Assembly (NCBI GenBank): GCA_007130865.1
Contig: SLRR01000190.1
Location: 1 to 64,000, forward strand
Origin: Spirochaeta sp.
GTDB taxonomy: Bacteria; Spirochaetota; Spirochaetia; DSM-27196; Alkalispirochaetaceae
Direction of reading: 5' to 3'
DNA length: 64,000 nucleotides
Shown here: in pieces, positions 8,824 to 18,613 of the stretch
Layout: each line of letters begins with the position of its first letter
Numbering within the stretch: the first letter of the stretch is position 1
The notes under the pieces: model-generated
What the model saw: only the letters and a program-made list of their open reading frames with translations
What the model was told of the DNA's origin: nothing
Database searches by the model: none
Position numbers and translations under genes: made by a program

Positions 8824-10344
8824 GTGAGCGATTATATCCTGGAAGTCAGAAACGTAACCAAGGATTTTCCCGGTGTGCGAGCGCTGGACGATGTCAGTTT
8901 CCGGGTAAAAAAGGGCGAGATCCACGGAATCTGTGGTGAGAACGGTGCGGGTAAGTCCACCCTGATGAACGTAGTCAGCGGCGTGCTTCCGGTAGGCACC
9001 TACGAGGGAGAGGTTCTGATACATGGTCAGGAAGTCCACTTCCGCAGCGTGCGGGACAGTGAGAAAGTGGGCCTCACGATAATGCATCAGGAGCTGGCAC
9101 TCAGCCCCTACCTTTCGATCTACGAGAACCTCTTTCTCGGCCACGCGGGGACCCGGTTCGGTATCATCAACTGGGACGATCTGCTGGCGCGATCGCGACC
9201 GTACCTGGGGCGGGTAGGCTTGAAGGACCGTCCCGAGACGGTGGTGAGCAAGCTCGGCGTCGGCAAGCAGCAGCTCGTGGAAATCGCGCGGGCGCTTTCC
9301 AAGAACACGGAGATTCTTATCCTGGACGAGCCCACGGCATCGCTCAACGACGAGGAGAGCGAGAAACTTCTGGAGCTGATCATGGAGCTTCGCAAGGAAG
9401 GGCTCACGTGCGTACTGATTTCCCACAAACTGAATGAAGTGCTGAAAGTAGCCGACTCGATCACGGTCTTGCGCGACGGCCGTTCGATTCAGACCTGGGA
9501 TACCCACACCGACGAGGTCACGCGGGCGATGCTTATCAAAGGCATGGTCGGCCGGGACATGACGCATCTCTATCCCGAGAAGACGCCGAAGATCGGCGAC
9601 ACGGTGTTCGAGGTGAAAAACTGGACCGTGTACCACCCGGAATACCACGATATGAAGGTGGTGGACAACGCGTCGTTCCAACTTCGGAAGGGAGAGATTC
9701 TCGGATTCTGCGGTCCCATGGGTGCGGGCCGGACGGAACTTATGATGAGCCTCTTCGGACGATCCTACGGCTCCAGGTCGGAAGGCGAAGTCTACCATCA
9801 TGGAGAGAAGGTGGAATTCGCCTCACCCCGGGACGCGATCCGCAAGGGGATCGGGTACGTCTCGGAAGACCGTAAGAGCCTGGGTCTCATCCTGATCCAG
9901 GACGTGAAGACCAACATCGCCAATTCCAGCCTGGACAAGCTCTCGCGATGGGGCGTGATGGACTCCTTCAAAGAGGTAGACGCCGCGGAACGTTACCGGA
10001 AGTCGCTCAATATCAAAACCCCCTCGATCACGCAGATGGTGCGGAACCTGAGCGGCGGGAACCAGCAGAAAGTAGTGCTGGCGCGGTGCCTCCTGGCGGA
10101 ACCGGATATCTTTATCGTCGATGAACCGACCCGCGGTATCGACGTGGGAGCCAAGTACGAGATCTACACGATTCTGAACGAGCTGGCCGCGGCGGGTAAG
10201 AGTATCATCATGGTTACCTCGGAAATGCCCGAGGCGATAGGTATGGCGGATCGGATCTACGTTATGAACGAGGGAGAGATAAAAGGCTGCCTCGATCGTG
10301 ACGAAGCAACCCAGGAAAAAATCATGCACATGGCATTGGAATGA
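8824..10344 (+). CDS. Sugar ABC transporter ATP-binding protein (GguA/XylG type, two ABC domains)
   Basis: Two ABC domains: GENGAGKST, LILDEPTASL, LSGGNQQKVVLAR, VDEPTRGIDVGAK. Confidence 0.9.
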   Translation: MSDYILEVRNVTKDFPGVRALDDVSFRVKKGEIHGICGENGAGKSTLMNVVSGVLPVGTYEGEVLIHGQEVHFRSVRDSEKVGLTIMHQELALSPYLSIYENLFLGHAGTRFGIINWDDLLARSRPYLGRVGLKDRPETVVSKLGVGKQQLVEIARALSKNTEILILDEPTASLNDEESEKLLELIMELRKEGLTCVLISHKLNEVLKVADSITVLRDGRSIQTWDTHTDEVTRAMLIKGMVGRDMTHLYPEKTPKIGDTVFEVKNWTVYHPEYHDMKVVDNASFQLRKGEILGFCGPMGAGRTELMMSLFGRSYGSRSEGEVYHHGEKVEFASPRDAIRKGIGYVSEDRKSLGLILIQDVKTNIANSSLDKLSRWGVMDSFKEVDAAERYRKSLNIKTPSITQMVRNLSGGNQQKVVLARCLLAEPDIFIVDEPTRGIDVGAKYEIYTILNELAAAGKSIIMVTSEMPEAIGMADRIYVMNEGEIKGCLDRDEATQEKIMHMALE

Positions 10345-10360
10345 TAACCCGGAGAAAGCG

Positions 10361-11557
10361 ATGACGGATATCAAGCATAAATCCCAGACAATACCTCTTC
10401 ACCAGCTGATCAAGAACAACATCCGAAACTACTCGATGTTCATCATGCTGGTACTGATCTTCGCGGTGTTCTCGTTCTTCACAGGGGGGATTAACTTCTC
10501 TCCCCGGAACGTGTCGAACATCTTCATGCAGAACAGCTACATCCTGATCCTGGCGGCGGGGATGGTGCTGGTGATCATCGTGGGGAATATCGACCTCTCC
10601 GTGGGGTCTCTCGTGGCCTTTACCGGGGCTATCGCCGCGATGATCTACAATACGGGACTCAACCTGCCGATTACGGTGGTTCTGACGATGCTTGTCGGTG
10701 GGGTGATAGGGATCTGGCAGGGGTTCTGGATCGCCTTTGTGGGAATACCGGCGTTTATCGTGACCCTGGCGGGCCTCCTGATGTTCCGGGGACTCACCTA
10801 CGTGATCACCAATGTTACACCGATATCGCTCCGGGACGAGGGATTCCGACAGATCACTTCCGGATTCATCTCGGTGGACGGGTTGCATATCGGTGGTCAG
10901 CACTACTTAGCCTGGCTCGTAGGTGCTATCATAGCGGTGCTCGTAGTGGTCGCCGCGGTCAGGGCGCGTCAGAACAAGATCAAGAAGGGATTCGAGATCC
11001 TTCCCATGTCCGCGTTTATCCTGAAGAACGCGTTCATCATAGGCATGATCGCGCTTCTGTCGTGGAAGTTCGCCGGGTTCCGCGGCGTACCGATCATCGT
11101 CGTGGTCCTGTCGGTTGTAGTGGGCATCCTGACGTTTGTCGCCAACCGGACCGTTATAGGCCGCTACATCTACGCCGTTGGTGGAAACGCCCGGTCGGCA
11201 AAGCTCTCCGGTATAAACGCGGAGATGGTCGTGTTTGTCGTACACGTCATGATGGGTGCGCTGTCGGGCCTTGCGGGCCTCGTCTTCGCCGGATACATGA
11301 ACTCCGCGCTTCCCCAGGCGGGGCAGATGTTTGAGCTCGACGCGATCGCGGCGTGTTTTATCGGAGGTGCATCCGCATCGGGCGGAATCGGTACGATCAT
11401 CGGAGCGATCGTGGGCGGGCTCGTCATGGGGGTGATAAACAACGGCATGTCCCTGATGAATATCGGCGCGGACTGGCAGTACGTGGTGAAGGCGCTTGTG
11501 GCGCTCTTTGCGGTGTTCTACGATATCTACACGCGACGCAAGGCCGGCCTGGCGTAA
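10361..11557 (+). CDS. Sugar ABC transporter permease (GguB/XylH type)
   Basis: Multiple TM; GNIDLSVGSLVAFTGA, GGNARSAKLSGIN motifs. Start refined from 10298 to ATG 10361. Confidence 0.9.
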   Translation: MTDIKHKSQTIPLHQLIKNNIRNYSMFIMLVLIFAVFSFFTGGINFSPRNVSNIFMQNSYILILAAGMVLVIIVGNIDLSVGSLVAFTGAIAAMIYNTGLNLPITVVLTMLVGGVIGIWQGFWIAFVGIPAFIVTLAGLLMFRGLTYVITNVTPISLRDEGFRQITSGFISVDGLHIGGQHYLAWLVGAIIAVLVVVAAVRARQNKIKKGFEILPMSAFILKNAFIIGMIALLSWKFAGFRGVPIIVVVLSVVVGILTFVANRTVIGRYIYAVGGNARSAKLSGINAEMVVFVVHVMMGALSGLAGLVFAGYMNSALPQAGQMFELDAIAACFIGGASASGGIGTIIGAIVGGLVMGVINNGMSLMNIGADWQYVVKALVALFAVFYDIYTRRKAGLA

Positions 11558-11570
11558 GGTGAAATACCGG

Positions 11571-11859
11571 TGATTCGGCAATACAGATCTTAACGTTTCT
11601 GAAATCTGCTTTGGTACGATGCGCTACGCGTCCAAAACCGGTGAGCACGACGACCAGAGCACCGCCGCTACGCGGGCGCTGGAAGAAGCGGTCGACTCCG
11701 GGGTCAACTTCATCCACTCCAGCTACGAGTACGGGACGCGGTGGCGTTCCGGGAGCGGATCGAGGAAGCGCTGCGGGAACTGAAGGTGGACCGTATCGCG
11801 GTCGTACAGCACCCGCACCGGGGTCTTGACGTACTGAGTAAACGACGTACTGAGTAATC
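11571..11859 (+). pseudogene. Degraded aldo/keto reductase remnant
   Basis: Frames read DLNVSEICFGTMRY ... ALEEAVDSGVNFIHSSYEYGTRW, then a frame change to AFRERIEEALRELKVDRIAVVQHPHRG; stop shortly after. N-terminal AKR motifs with most of the gene absent. Confidence 0.75.
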
Positions 11860-11891
11860 GAAAACCCGAGGAGTGGAGGCAGGAGGTCGCG

Positions 11892-13313
11892 TTACGTCTC
11901 CGCCCGTATCAGCCGCTCGAGGATCGCTCGATCCTCAGGGTCTTCCGGGTTAAACCCGGAGATCTCCTGCAGTAACGAGAACGCCCGGGGTCGGTCGGCA
12001 GGGGTCGGTGCGGCCGCACCGGTGAGCGCGGTGGCGCCGGCCGGCGCAGCGGCAGTGCCGGTGAGCGCGGCGGCCCGGTCCAGCAGCCACCTGTCCGGCG
12101 GATACACGTTCCCCTCGTCGTCGGGGGCGTCAAAGCGGAGCGCCGCCCGGTAGACCTCTTCCAGGGGCGTCGTATCGAGATGGTGCCGCTGCAGCATGCG
12201 GAGTGCTCCCATCACCCGGTCACCCGGGGCGAGCTTGCGCGTCAGGTCCCGTCCTACCCGGTGTATCGTATCGCCCAGGGTCTTGCCGGCAAACCGGTAC
12301 AACAGATCGTTGATATGCTCCTGTAGGTCGTCTTCGGAAAAAACGCCGGGGTGTTCCCGACGGAGCCCGTCGGCGCACCGTTCCATCACGCCCTTTACCC
12401 GAGCGCGGATTCCCCGGTCTTCCATCGCTTGCCGGATGAACCGGATCGCCGGATCCTCCGCGTACGCCAGGTACGCCGTCGCGGCGTGGCCCAGGTTGTG
12501 GATGTACAGTTTACGGTCGATCCAGGCAGCGATCGGAGAGACAGGGTAGAGTTCAGGAACCGGGGGAATCGGGTTCTTCCATCCGTCCCGATCGACGATA
12601 AGTGAATTGAACGCCTCCGCGTAGACCGTTCCCGGCTCCCTCGCGCGGATCTCCGCGGGGATCAGGGGAACCATCTTTCCGACACTGCACTCGACGACCC
12701 CCGCGTCGGGAACCGCGGCCCGGGCCATCTCCCCTGCGCCGTGGACGTTTTCCGCAAGGATGATATCGAGTGGCGAGGACCTCGCAACCGTGTTGTTACC
12801 CCGTGGCAGCACGTGTACGGGGCGGCTCGCCGCGGACTCCCCTGATCCCGTGCCGTGCTGAGCCGCGCGGCGGCGTTCCATCTCGCGGGCGATCACCGTG
12901 AGTACTGCCGGCAGCGCACCGGCACCGACGGACGTTGCGGCGTACCGCGTCGACGCGAGAGCCTGCCGCACTGACTCCTCGTCCCGGGCGTCTACGGCCC
13001 GGACCGGTCCGATCTCCAACCGATCTTCCCGGCCGTCCGGGTGGCGGTGAACTACCGTGTACCGGCCCAGTCGGTTCAGTTCCTGTACGAGTTCGGTATC
13101 GAGATCGACGAAGACGGGAACGAATCCGGCGAGGGAGAAGATCTGTCCCACAAAGGACCGGCCGATGTTTCCGGCCCCGAAGATTACGATCGGCTCGTGG
13201 TCGGTGTTGGTGCCCGCGGCGGTACCGTCGGTGTTCGTATTCACGCCGGTACCGTCGGTCGCGCTTTTTGCCGACCCGGGATTACTGTTTCGTGGGTGTG
13301 TCGGCTTGCTCAC
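11892..13313 (-). CDS. Mannitol-1-phosphate 5-dehydrogenase-like (MtlD family)
   Basis: PIVIFGAGNIGRSFVGQIFSLAGFVPVFVD; KLYIHNLGHAATAYLAY. Start probably GTG 13313, overlapping the stop of the kinase gene. Confidence 0.75.
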   Translation of the reverse strand: MSKPTHPRNSNPGSAKSATDGTGVNTNTDGTAAGTNTDHEPIVIFGAGNIGRSFVGQIFSLAGFVPVFVDLDTELVQELNRLGRYTVVHRHPDGREDRLEIGPVRAVDARDEESVRQALASTRYAATSVGAGALPAVLTVIAREMERRRAAQHGTGSGESAASRPVHVLPRGNNTVARSSPLDIILAENVHGAGEMARAAVPDAGVVECSVGKMVPLIPAEIRAREPGTVYAEAFNSLIVDRDGWKNPIPPVPELYPVSPIAAWIDRKLYIHNLGHAATAYLAYAEDPAIRFIRQAMEDRGIRARVKGVMERCADGLRREHPGVFSEDDLQEHINDLLYRFAGKTLGDTIHRVGRDLTRKLAPGDRVMGALRMLQRHHLDTTPLEEVYRAALRFDAPDDEGNVYPPDRWLLDRAAALTGTAAAPAGATALTGAAAPTPADRPRAFSLLQEISGFNPEDPEDRAILERLIRAET

Positions 13314-14481
13314 GGTATGCCCTGTAGTACGGTTCGAGGCGTGTTCGTTTCTCGCCCGGTCGGGATTCCAGGTACGTACCCCCGAGAAAGAAACACGCGT
13401 ACCCACCGGCGACAACTCCCCGCGTGGCCGCTTCCGCCAGGTCGATACGACGTTCTCCGGCGAGCATCTGTTCCGCGATCGACGCGAGAACGGCCCCGAC
13501 AAAGTTGTCTCCGCACCCGGTGGTATCCCCCGCGGACCGCGCGTCACCGGCGAGTTCCTGCGTGACCAACCGTGAAACGGGGAATTCCGTCACGGGAAGC
13601 TCGCGGAATCGTCCCGAACCCGCCGCTGCGAGAACCGGATCGCGTCCGCGGGTTATCGCGACCGCGCCGACACCGGCGTCGCGGAAGACCTGCATCGCTC
13701 TCCGCGGGTCCTCGACTCCGCTCAGACGGCGCGCTTCCTCAGCGTCCACGACGAGAAGATCCGTGGCGGCGTAGGTCTCAGCGGAATTACCCAGCGGCCA
13801 GGGGTTCTCCGGGTGCCGGGACTGGTTGAGGAAATCGTAGACCGTATTGATCACCGTGAGCGTACCTCCGCGGTGCGCCCGGGTTACCGGCAGGTGCAGT
13901 TCCGCGTGGAGCGTCGGCACGAGCGCGGTTCCGCCGAACGCGGCGATCGGGTGGTCGAAGAAACTGTCGGGTATGTCCGCGGCGCTGAAGTCGCCGGCGA
14001 CACCGACGCGGTTGATAAAACACCGTTCGCCCGCGCCGTCGTCATAGTCCGGGTCCGATAGCGCGTGGGTGAACGGCGTCTCGCCCGGGACCTGCTCGTA
14101 CCGTTCCCACCGGAGCGGGGTTTGTTGAAGTAAGTCGGCGAGCTGGGCTCCGGTCTCATCGTCGCCCCGTACGCCGTGGAACGTCACGGGCGCGTCCGTA
14201 CCGGCGAGCACCTGGGCAGCGTGTACCAGCGCCACCACCGACGGTCCGCCAAGGTTTCTGGACGCGGAGGACTCGCCGCCGGTTATCTCCTCCAGGACCG
14301 AACGGTAAGATCGTCCGGAAAAGCGTTCCAGGTCCTCCGCAAAAACCAGGTGCCCCGGTTCCAGCCCTCCGTCTCCGGCCGCGCGGGAACGATACCGCGA
14401 GAACGCGGGACCATCGAAGTCTACGCCCGTGAACAGGTAGTCCATGAGGGAGCACCCGACTCCCGCTATCGATACGCTCAT
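13282..14481 (-). CDS. PfkB-family carbohydrate kinase
   Basis: ARNLGGPSVVALVHAAQVL, DLLVVDAEEARRLSG, GDTTGCGDNFVGAVLA motif. Confidence 0.8.
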   Translation of the reverse strand: MSVSIAGVGCSLMDYLFTGVDFDGPAFSRYRSRAAGDGGLEPGHLVFAEDLERFSGRSYRSVLEEITGGESSASRNLGGPSVVALVHAAQVLAGTDAPVTFHGVRGDDETGAQLADLLQQTPLRWERYEQVPGETPFTHALSDPDYDDGAGERCFINRVGVAGDFSAADIPDSFFDHPIAAFGGTALVPTLHAELHLPVTRAHRGGTLTVINTVYDFLNQSRHPENPWPLGNSAETYAATDLLVVDAEEARRLSGVEDPRRAMQVFRDAGVGAVAITRGRDPVLAAAGSGRFRELPVTEFPVSRLVTQELAGDARSAGDTTGCGDNFVGAVLASIAEQMLAGERRIDLAEAATRGVVAGGYACFFLGGTYLESRPGEKRTRLEPYYRAYREQADTPTKQ

Positions 14482-14563
14482 CGCCGTATCTTCCCGGCGT
14501 ATTCAGTTCCGGTCAAGGGATACCGGTACAACACCAGGAGGTGGAGTCGGTGGTCTTCCGCGA

Positions 14564-15472
14564 TCAGCGGCGTCCCGGCGGGGTCGTCACGACCCGGGAC
14601 GCGTATTCCGTGGGGTTGTTCCGGTAGTATTGGTGGCGGTACTCGGAGGGACTCATCCGGGCGTACCGGGAGAAGCTGCGGGAGAAATGGAACGCGTTGG
14701 AGTAACCCAGTTCCCAGGCGATCTCCTTGATCGAGCGGTTGGTGTCCAGCAGCATCGACGCCGCCACGTCCATGCGGAGTCGGCGATAGTACTGCAACGG
14801 AGAGACCCCCAGGTGCTGCGTGAAAAGGCGCGTCAAGTGCGCCTGGCTGACGCCGAGCGCGTCCGCCACCTCGTGGACGGCCAGGTTTGCGCTGAGCTTC
14901 GCTTCGAAGATCTGCAGCGCCCGGTCTATATGGACGTTGTAGGAGCCGGAATCCGTAGTCGCGGGGTTCTGCGGTGGTGCCGGTCCCGCCTCCGTGCCCG
15001 CTGTCCCCGCCTCCGTGCCCGCTTCCGCGATAAGCTCCCATAAAAACGCCTGCAGCTTGTGTTCAGCGGCGTTGCGGCGCGCCGGCTCGATATGGCCGTA
15101 CGCGGTTTTCAGGTCTTCAAAGAGCAGACGGTGGCGAGACCCGGCTCGCCGTGGAAAGGACCGGTAGAAATTTCCGGCATCCAGAGCCGACCGAAGCGGA
15201 TTGGTCCTCGAGAGCGAGAAGAGCACCGCGAAGTAGGAGACCGGCTTGCGCACGTCCCCGGGCTGGACGGCGTGGCGTTCCTCCGGCGGCGAGAAAAAGA
15301 GCGTACCCGGTGCGATCACGTAGCGGTCGCGACCATTCTCAAAACGACCGTCGCCGCCGAGGAAGTAGTGAAGTTCGTACTCTTCCGGGCCGTGAGAGTG
15401 GCGTCGTGAGTGCCAGCGCACCAGTTCCGGCGACGACAGCCGGTATACAAATACTACGTCTTCAATCTGCAT
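14564..15472 (-). CDS. AraC-family transcriptional regulator (divergent from xylA)
   Basis: N-terminal cupin-like region, C-terminal HTH SIKEIAWELGYSNAFHFSRSFSRYARMSPSEYRHQY. Confidence 0.88.
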   Translation of the reverse strand: MQIEDVVFVYRLSSPELVRWHSRRHSHGPEEYELHYFLGGDGRFENGRDRYVIAPGTLFFSPPEERHAVQPGDVRKPVSYFAVLFSLSRTNPLRSALDAGNFYRSFPRRAGSRHRLLFEDLKTAYGHIEPARRNAAEHKLQAFLWELIAEAGTEAGTAGTEAGPAPPQNPATTDSGSYNVHIDRALQIFEAKLSANLAVHEVADALGVSQAHLTRLFTQHLGVSPLQYYRRLRMDVAASMLLDTNRSIKEIAWELGYSNAFHFSRSFSRYARMSPSEYRHQYYRNNPTEYASRVVTTPPGRR

Positions 15473-15508
15473 CGCTCGTTCCGCTCGTTCCGCTCGTTCC
15501 GCTCGTTC
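15473..15508. repeat. Four perfect 9-bp tandem repeats (CGCTCGTTC) abutting the AraC start codon
   Basis: cgctcgttc x4 directly adjacent to CAT (minus-strand ATG 15472). Confidence 0.95.
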
Positions 15509-15603
15509 CGAGAGTGTACCATCAAAGGACGGTTCTTGATATCAAAAACCAGTATGTCATCAGGATGCTCGCGGGAGTACGATAATCTCGGAGGACAATA
15601 ACG

Positions 15604-16914
15604 ATGAAAGAAATTTTCCCTGACATTCCAACGATCAAGTTTGAAGGTCCGGATACGAAGAATCCCCTGGCGTTCCGGTACTACGACGCCAACAGAAAAG
15701 TTGGCGGAAAAACGATGGCGGAGCACCTGCGCTTCTCCATGGCGTTCTGGCACTCGATGAACGGAGGCGGCGCCGATCCGTTCGGCACCACCACGGCGGT
15801 ACGCCCCTGGGACTCGATCACCGATCCTATGGAACTTGCCCGTACCAAGATGCGTGCAATGTTCGAGCTCACCACCAAGCTGACTATACCCTATTTCTGT
15901 TTCCACGACCGGGACGTCGCTCCCGACGGCGAGACTCTGCGCGAGGCAAACAAAAACCTGGACGAGATCGTCGGAGAAATCAAGACGCTCATGAAGGACT
16001 ATCCCACGCGGCTCCTCTGGGGTACGGCACGACTTTTCTTCCATCCCCGGTACATGAACGGTGCCGCTACATCACCGGATCCGTCGGTGTTCGCCTACGC
16101 CGCGGGGCAGGTGAAGAAGGCGATTGAAGTGACCAAGGACCTGGGCGGGCTCAACTACGTGTTCTGGGGCGGTCGTGAGGGCTACGAAACGATGCTCAAT
16201 ACCGACATGAAGCGCGAACTCGACAATATGGGGTTCTTCCTGCAGATGGCACGGGACTATAAGAAGGAGATCGGATTCAACGGTCAACTCCTCATCGAGC
16301 CGAAGCCGATGGAGCCAACCAAACACCAGTACGATTCCGACACCGGAGCAATCTGGGGCTTCCTGCAGGAATATGGTCTCCTGGACGACCTGAAACTGAA
16401 TATCGAAACGAACCACGCCACCCTGGCGGGACACACGATCCAGCACGAACTGCACTTTGCCCGGGTGAAAGGAATCCTCGGGAGCGTCGACGCAAACCAG
16501 GGCGACACCCTCCTCGGGTGGGATACGGACCAGTTTCCTACTGACCTGTACGTCACGACGTCGATGATGTACGAGATCCTGCTCAACGGTGGCTTGCACA
16601 GCGGTGGTCTCAATTTTGACGCCAAGCTGCGACGACCCTCCTACACCGTGGAGGACCTCGCGCAGGCACACATCGTGGGCATGGACGCGTTCGCCCGGGG
16701 CCTCGTGGCGGCGCAGGCGATCATCGACGACGGCGAGCTGCCGGAGTTCATCGCGGAACGATACCGCGGTTACGAGTCGGGCATCGGCGGAAAGATCGCC
16801 GGCCGGTCCGTCTCGTTCAAGGACCTGGAAGAATGGGCTCTCGATCGCAAGATCGACCGACCCGCCTCCGGCCGTCAGGAATACCTGGAATCGTTGATAA
16901 ACCGGTTCCTGTGA
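15604..16914 (+). CDS. xylA: Xylose isomerase
   Basis: FWHSMNGGGADPFG, FCFHDRDVAPDG, LIEPKPMEPTKHQYD, SVDANQGD motifs. Confidence 0.97.
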   Translation: MKEIFPDIPTIKFEGPDTKNPLAFRYYDANRKVGGKTMAEHLRFSMAFWHSMNGGGADPFGTTTAVRPWDSITDPMELARTKMRAMFELTTKLTIPYFCFHDRDVAPDGETLREANKNLDEIVGEIKTLMKDYPTRLLWGTARLFFHPRYMNGAATSPDPSVFAYAAGQVKKAIEVTKDLGGLNYVFWGGREGYETMLNTDMKRELDNMGFFLQMARDYKKEIGFNGQLLIEPKPMEPTKHQYDSDTGAIWGFLQEYGLLDDLKLNIETNHATLAGHTIQHELHFARVKGILGSVDANQGDTLLGWDTDQFPTDLYVTTSMMYEILLNGGLHSGGLNFDAKLRRPSYTVEDLAQAHIVGMDAFARGLVAAQAIIDDGELPEFIAERYRGYESGIGGKIAGRSVSFKDLEEWALDRKIDRPASGRQEYLESLINRFL

Positions 16915-18608
16915 TGAACACGAACGCCTGGACGCTCGGTCTCGATATCAGTACTCAGAGCATCTCCGCGGCGGTCCTCGATCCCGGGGCGTCTCCGGCA
17001 CGGGTCGTGGCGGAACGGAGCATTCCCTATCGTGACGATCCGCGGCTGAACCGTTTCGGGATTAACCATGATTCACTTCTGGTGCCGCCTCGCGTTTCGG
17101 GCGAGGCGGACCAGCCCGCGGAGATGTTCCTGGCCGGACTCGACGCGATCCTGCAGGACCTGGCCGACGAGGGGGTCGAGATCCAGCGTATCGGGGCGGT
17201 GTCGGTAAGCGCGCAGCAGCACGGTCACGTATACCTGAACGAACAGGGACGGCGTGCTATCTCTGCGCTGGCGGAGCCACGGAAAGAGGCAGGAATGGTC
17301 GGCGCAGCCGCTGACGTCGCCGGCTCGGATCTGCCGACCCGCTTCACCGGAGCGTTCGCGTACGGCACAGCTCCGATCTGGCAGACCGCCGACTCGCAAC
17401 CGCAGGCGGACGAGATCCGCGCCGGCGTGGGCGGAACGGAAACGGTGGTGAACCTTTCCGGGTCCGACAGTCCCGCCAGATTTACCGGGGCGGTGATCCG
17501 GAGAACCGCCCGTCGCTATCCTGACGCGTGGCGAGCGACAGCCACGGTCCACCTGTTGAGCAGCTTGTTCTCCGCCGTGCTGACGGGAGATCCCGATTGC
17601 CCGATCGACTGGGGTAACGGGTCCGGTATGACCCTGATGGATTACCGGGAACGGCAGTGGTCGCCGGAACTGGTGACCGCCGTCGCGCAGGGTCTCCCGG
17701 GTGGACCGGAACGGTTGCGCGAAGTGCTTCCCGGACTGGCGGCCCCGGTCTTCCCGGTGGGGAGGATCGCGCCGTATTTCCAGGAGAAGTACGGGTTTGA
17801 CCCCGGGTGCGTCGTGAACGCCGGTAGCGGAGACAATCCCCAGTCAAAGGTAATGATCGACGGGGACCTCCTCTCGCTGGGAACCAGCTTTGTCTACATG
17901 GTGGACACCGGTGAGCCCCGCGTCGACCTGCAGGGATTTGCCAACAGTATGTACGACGGTATCGGGCGTCCCTTTGTATTTGCTTGTCGAACCAACGGCG
18001 CGATGGTCTGGGATCGGCTCCGATCGACATACGGCGCGGACCTGGAGCAGGCGGAAGCCGCGCTCCGGGCGGTTGCCCCGGGAAGCTTGGTGGAAATCTG
18101 GCAGCCCTACGCGGAGAGCTACCCCGTGGCGCCGCCGATAGAAAACGAGGCCGTCCGGAGTGGGACCGCTCGAAGCAGGGCTGCCCGCAGTGGCTCCGCC
18201 GCCGGAAGCGGGGATGAGTTCGCCCGGCTGTATTCAGCGATAGTCGATTCCGCGCTCGTCCTGACCCGGCACTACGCCCGGGGATTCGAGCGCGAGAGCG
18301 ACGCGGGTCCCCTGGCGCTTACCGGGGGCCCCGCCGCCAGCCCGTCGATACGGGCGCGCGTCGCCGCAGTATTCCAGCGACCAGTGGTTGTGCTCGGCGG
18401 TTCCGGCGCCGCGCTGGGGAGCGCTTTGTCGGCGTGGAAGACGTTGTGCGATACGGAGGGGCGCGATGCCCGACTGGAAGAGGTTCGGGCCGACCTGGTG
18501 CCGCCCGGGGCGGAAGTTGCTCCGGACCCTGAACTGGTAGCGGCGTACCAGGAGATAACGCCCGGGATAGTAGCGACGTTTCAGGAGAAGGCCCGGATCG
18601 GGACCTGA
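16914..18608 (+). CDS. xylB: FGGY-family kinase, probable xylulokinase
   Basis: LGLDISTQSISAAVLD, VSAQQHGHVYL, WGNGSGMTLMDY, TGGPAASPSIRARVAAVF; follows xylA with 1-nt overlap. Confidence 0.82.
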   Translation: MNTNAWTLGLDISTQSISAAVLDPGASPARVVAERSIPYRDDPRLNRFGINHDSLLVPPRVSGEADQPAEMFLAGLDAILQDLADEGVEIQRIGAVSVSAQQHGHVYLNEQGRRAISALAEPRKEAGMVGAAADVAGSDLPTRFTGAFAYGTAPIWQTADSQPQADEIRAGVGGTETVVNLSGSDSPARFTGAVIRRTARRYPDAWRATATVHLLSSLFSAVLTGDPDCPIDWGNGSGMTLMDYRERQWSPELVTAVAQGLPGGPERLREVLPGLAAPVFPVGRIAPYFQEKYGFDPGCVVNAGSGDNPQSKVMIDGDLLSLGTSFVYMVDTGEPRVDLQGFANSMYDGIGRPFVFACRTNGAMVWDRLRSTYGADLEQAEAALRAVAPGSLVEIWQPYAESYPVAPPIENEAVRSGTARSRAARSGSAAGSGDEFARLYSAIVDSALVLTRHYARGFERESDAGPLALTGGPAASPSIRARVAAVFQRPVVVLGGSGAALGSALSAWKTLCDTEGRDARLEEVRADLVPPGAEVAPDPELVAAYQEITPGIVATFQEKARIGT

Positions 18609-18613
18609 CGGGA

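Noticed and set aside
7669-9801. 710-aa minus-strand ORF opposite the ChvE-like and GguA-like genes
   Set aside because: Lies antisense to two clear ABC transporter genes; no recognisable motif, His/Arg-rich composition typical of GC-rich antisense frames.
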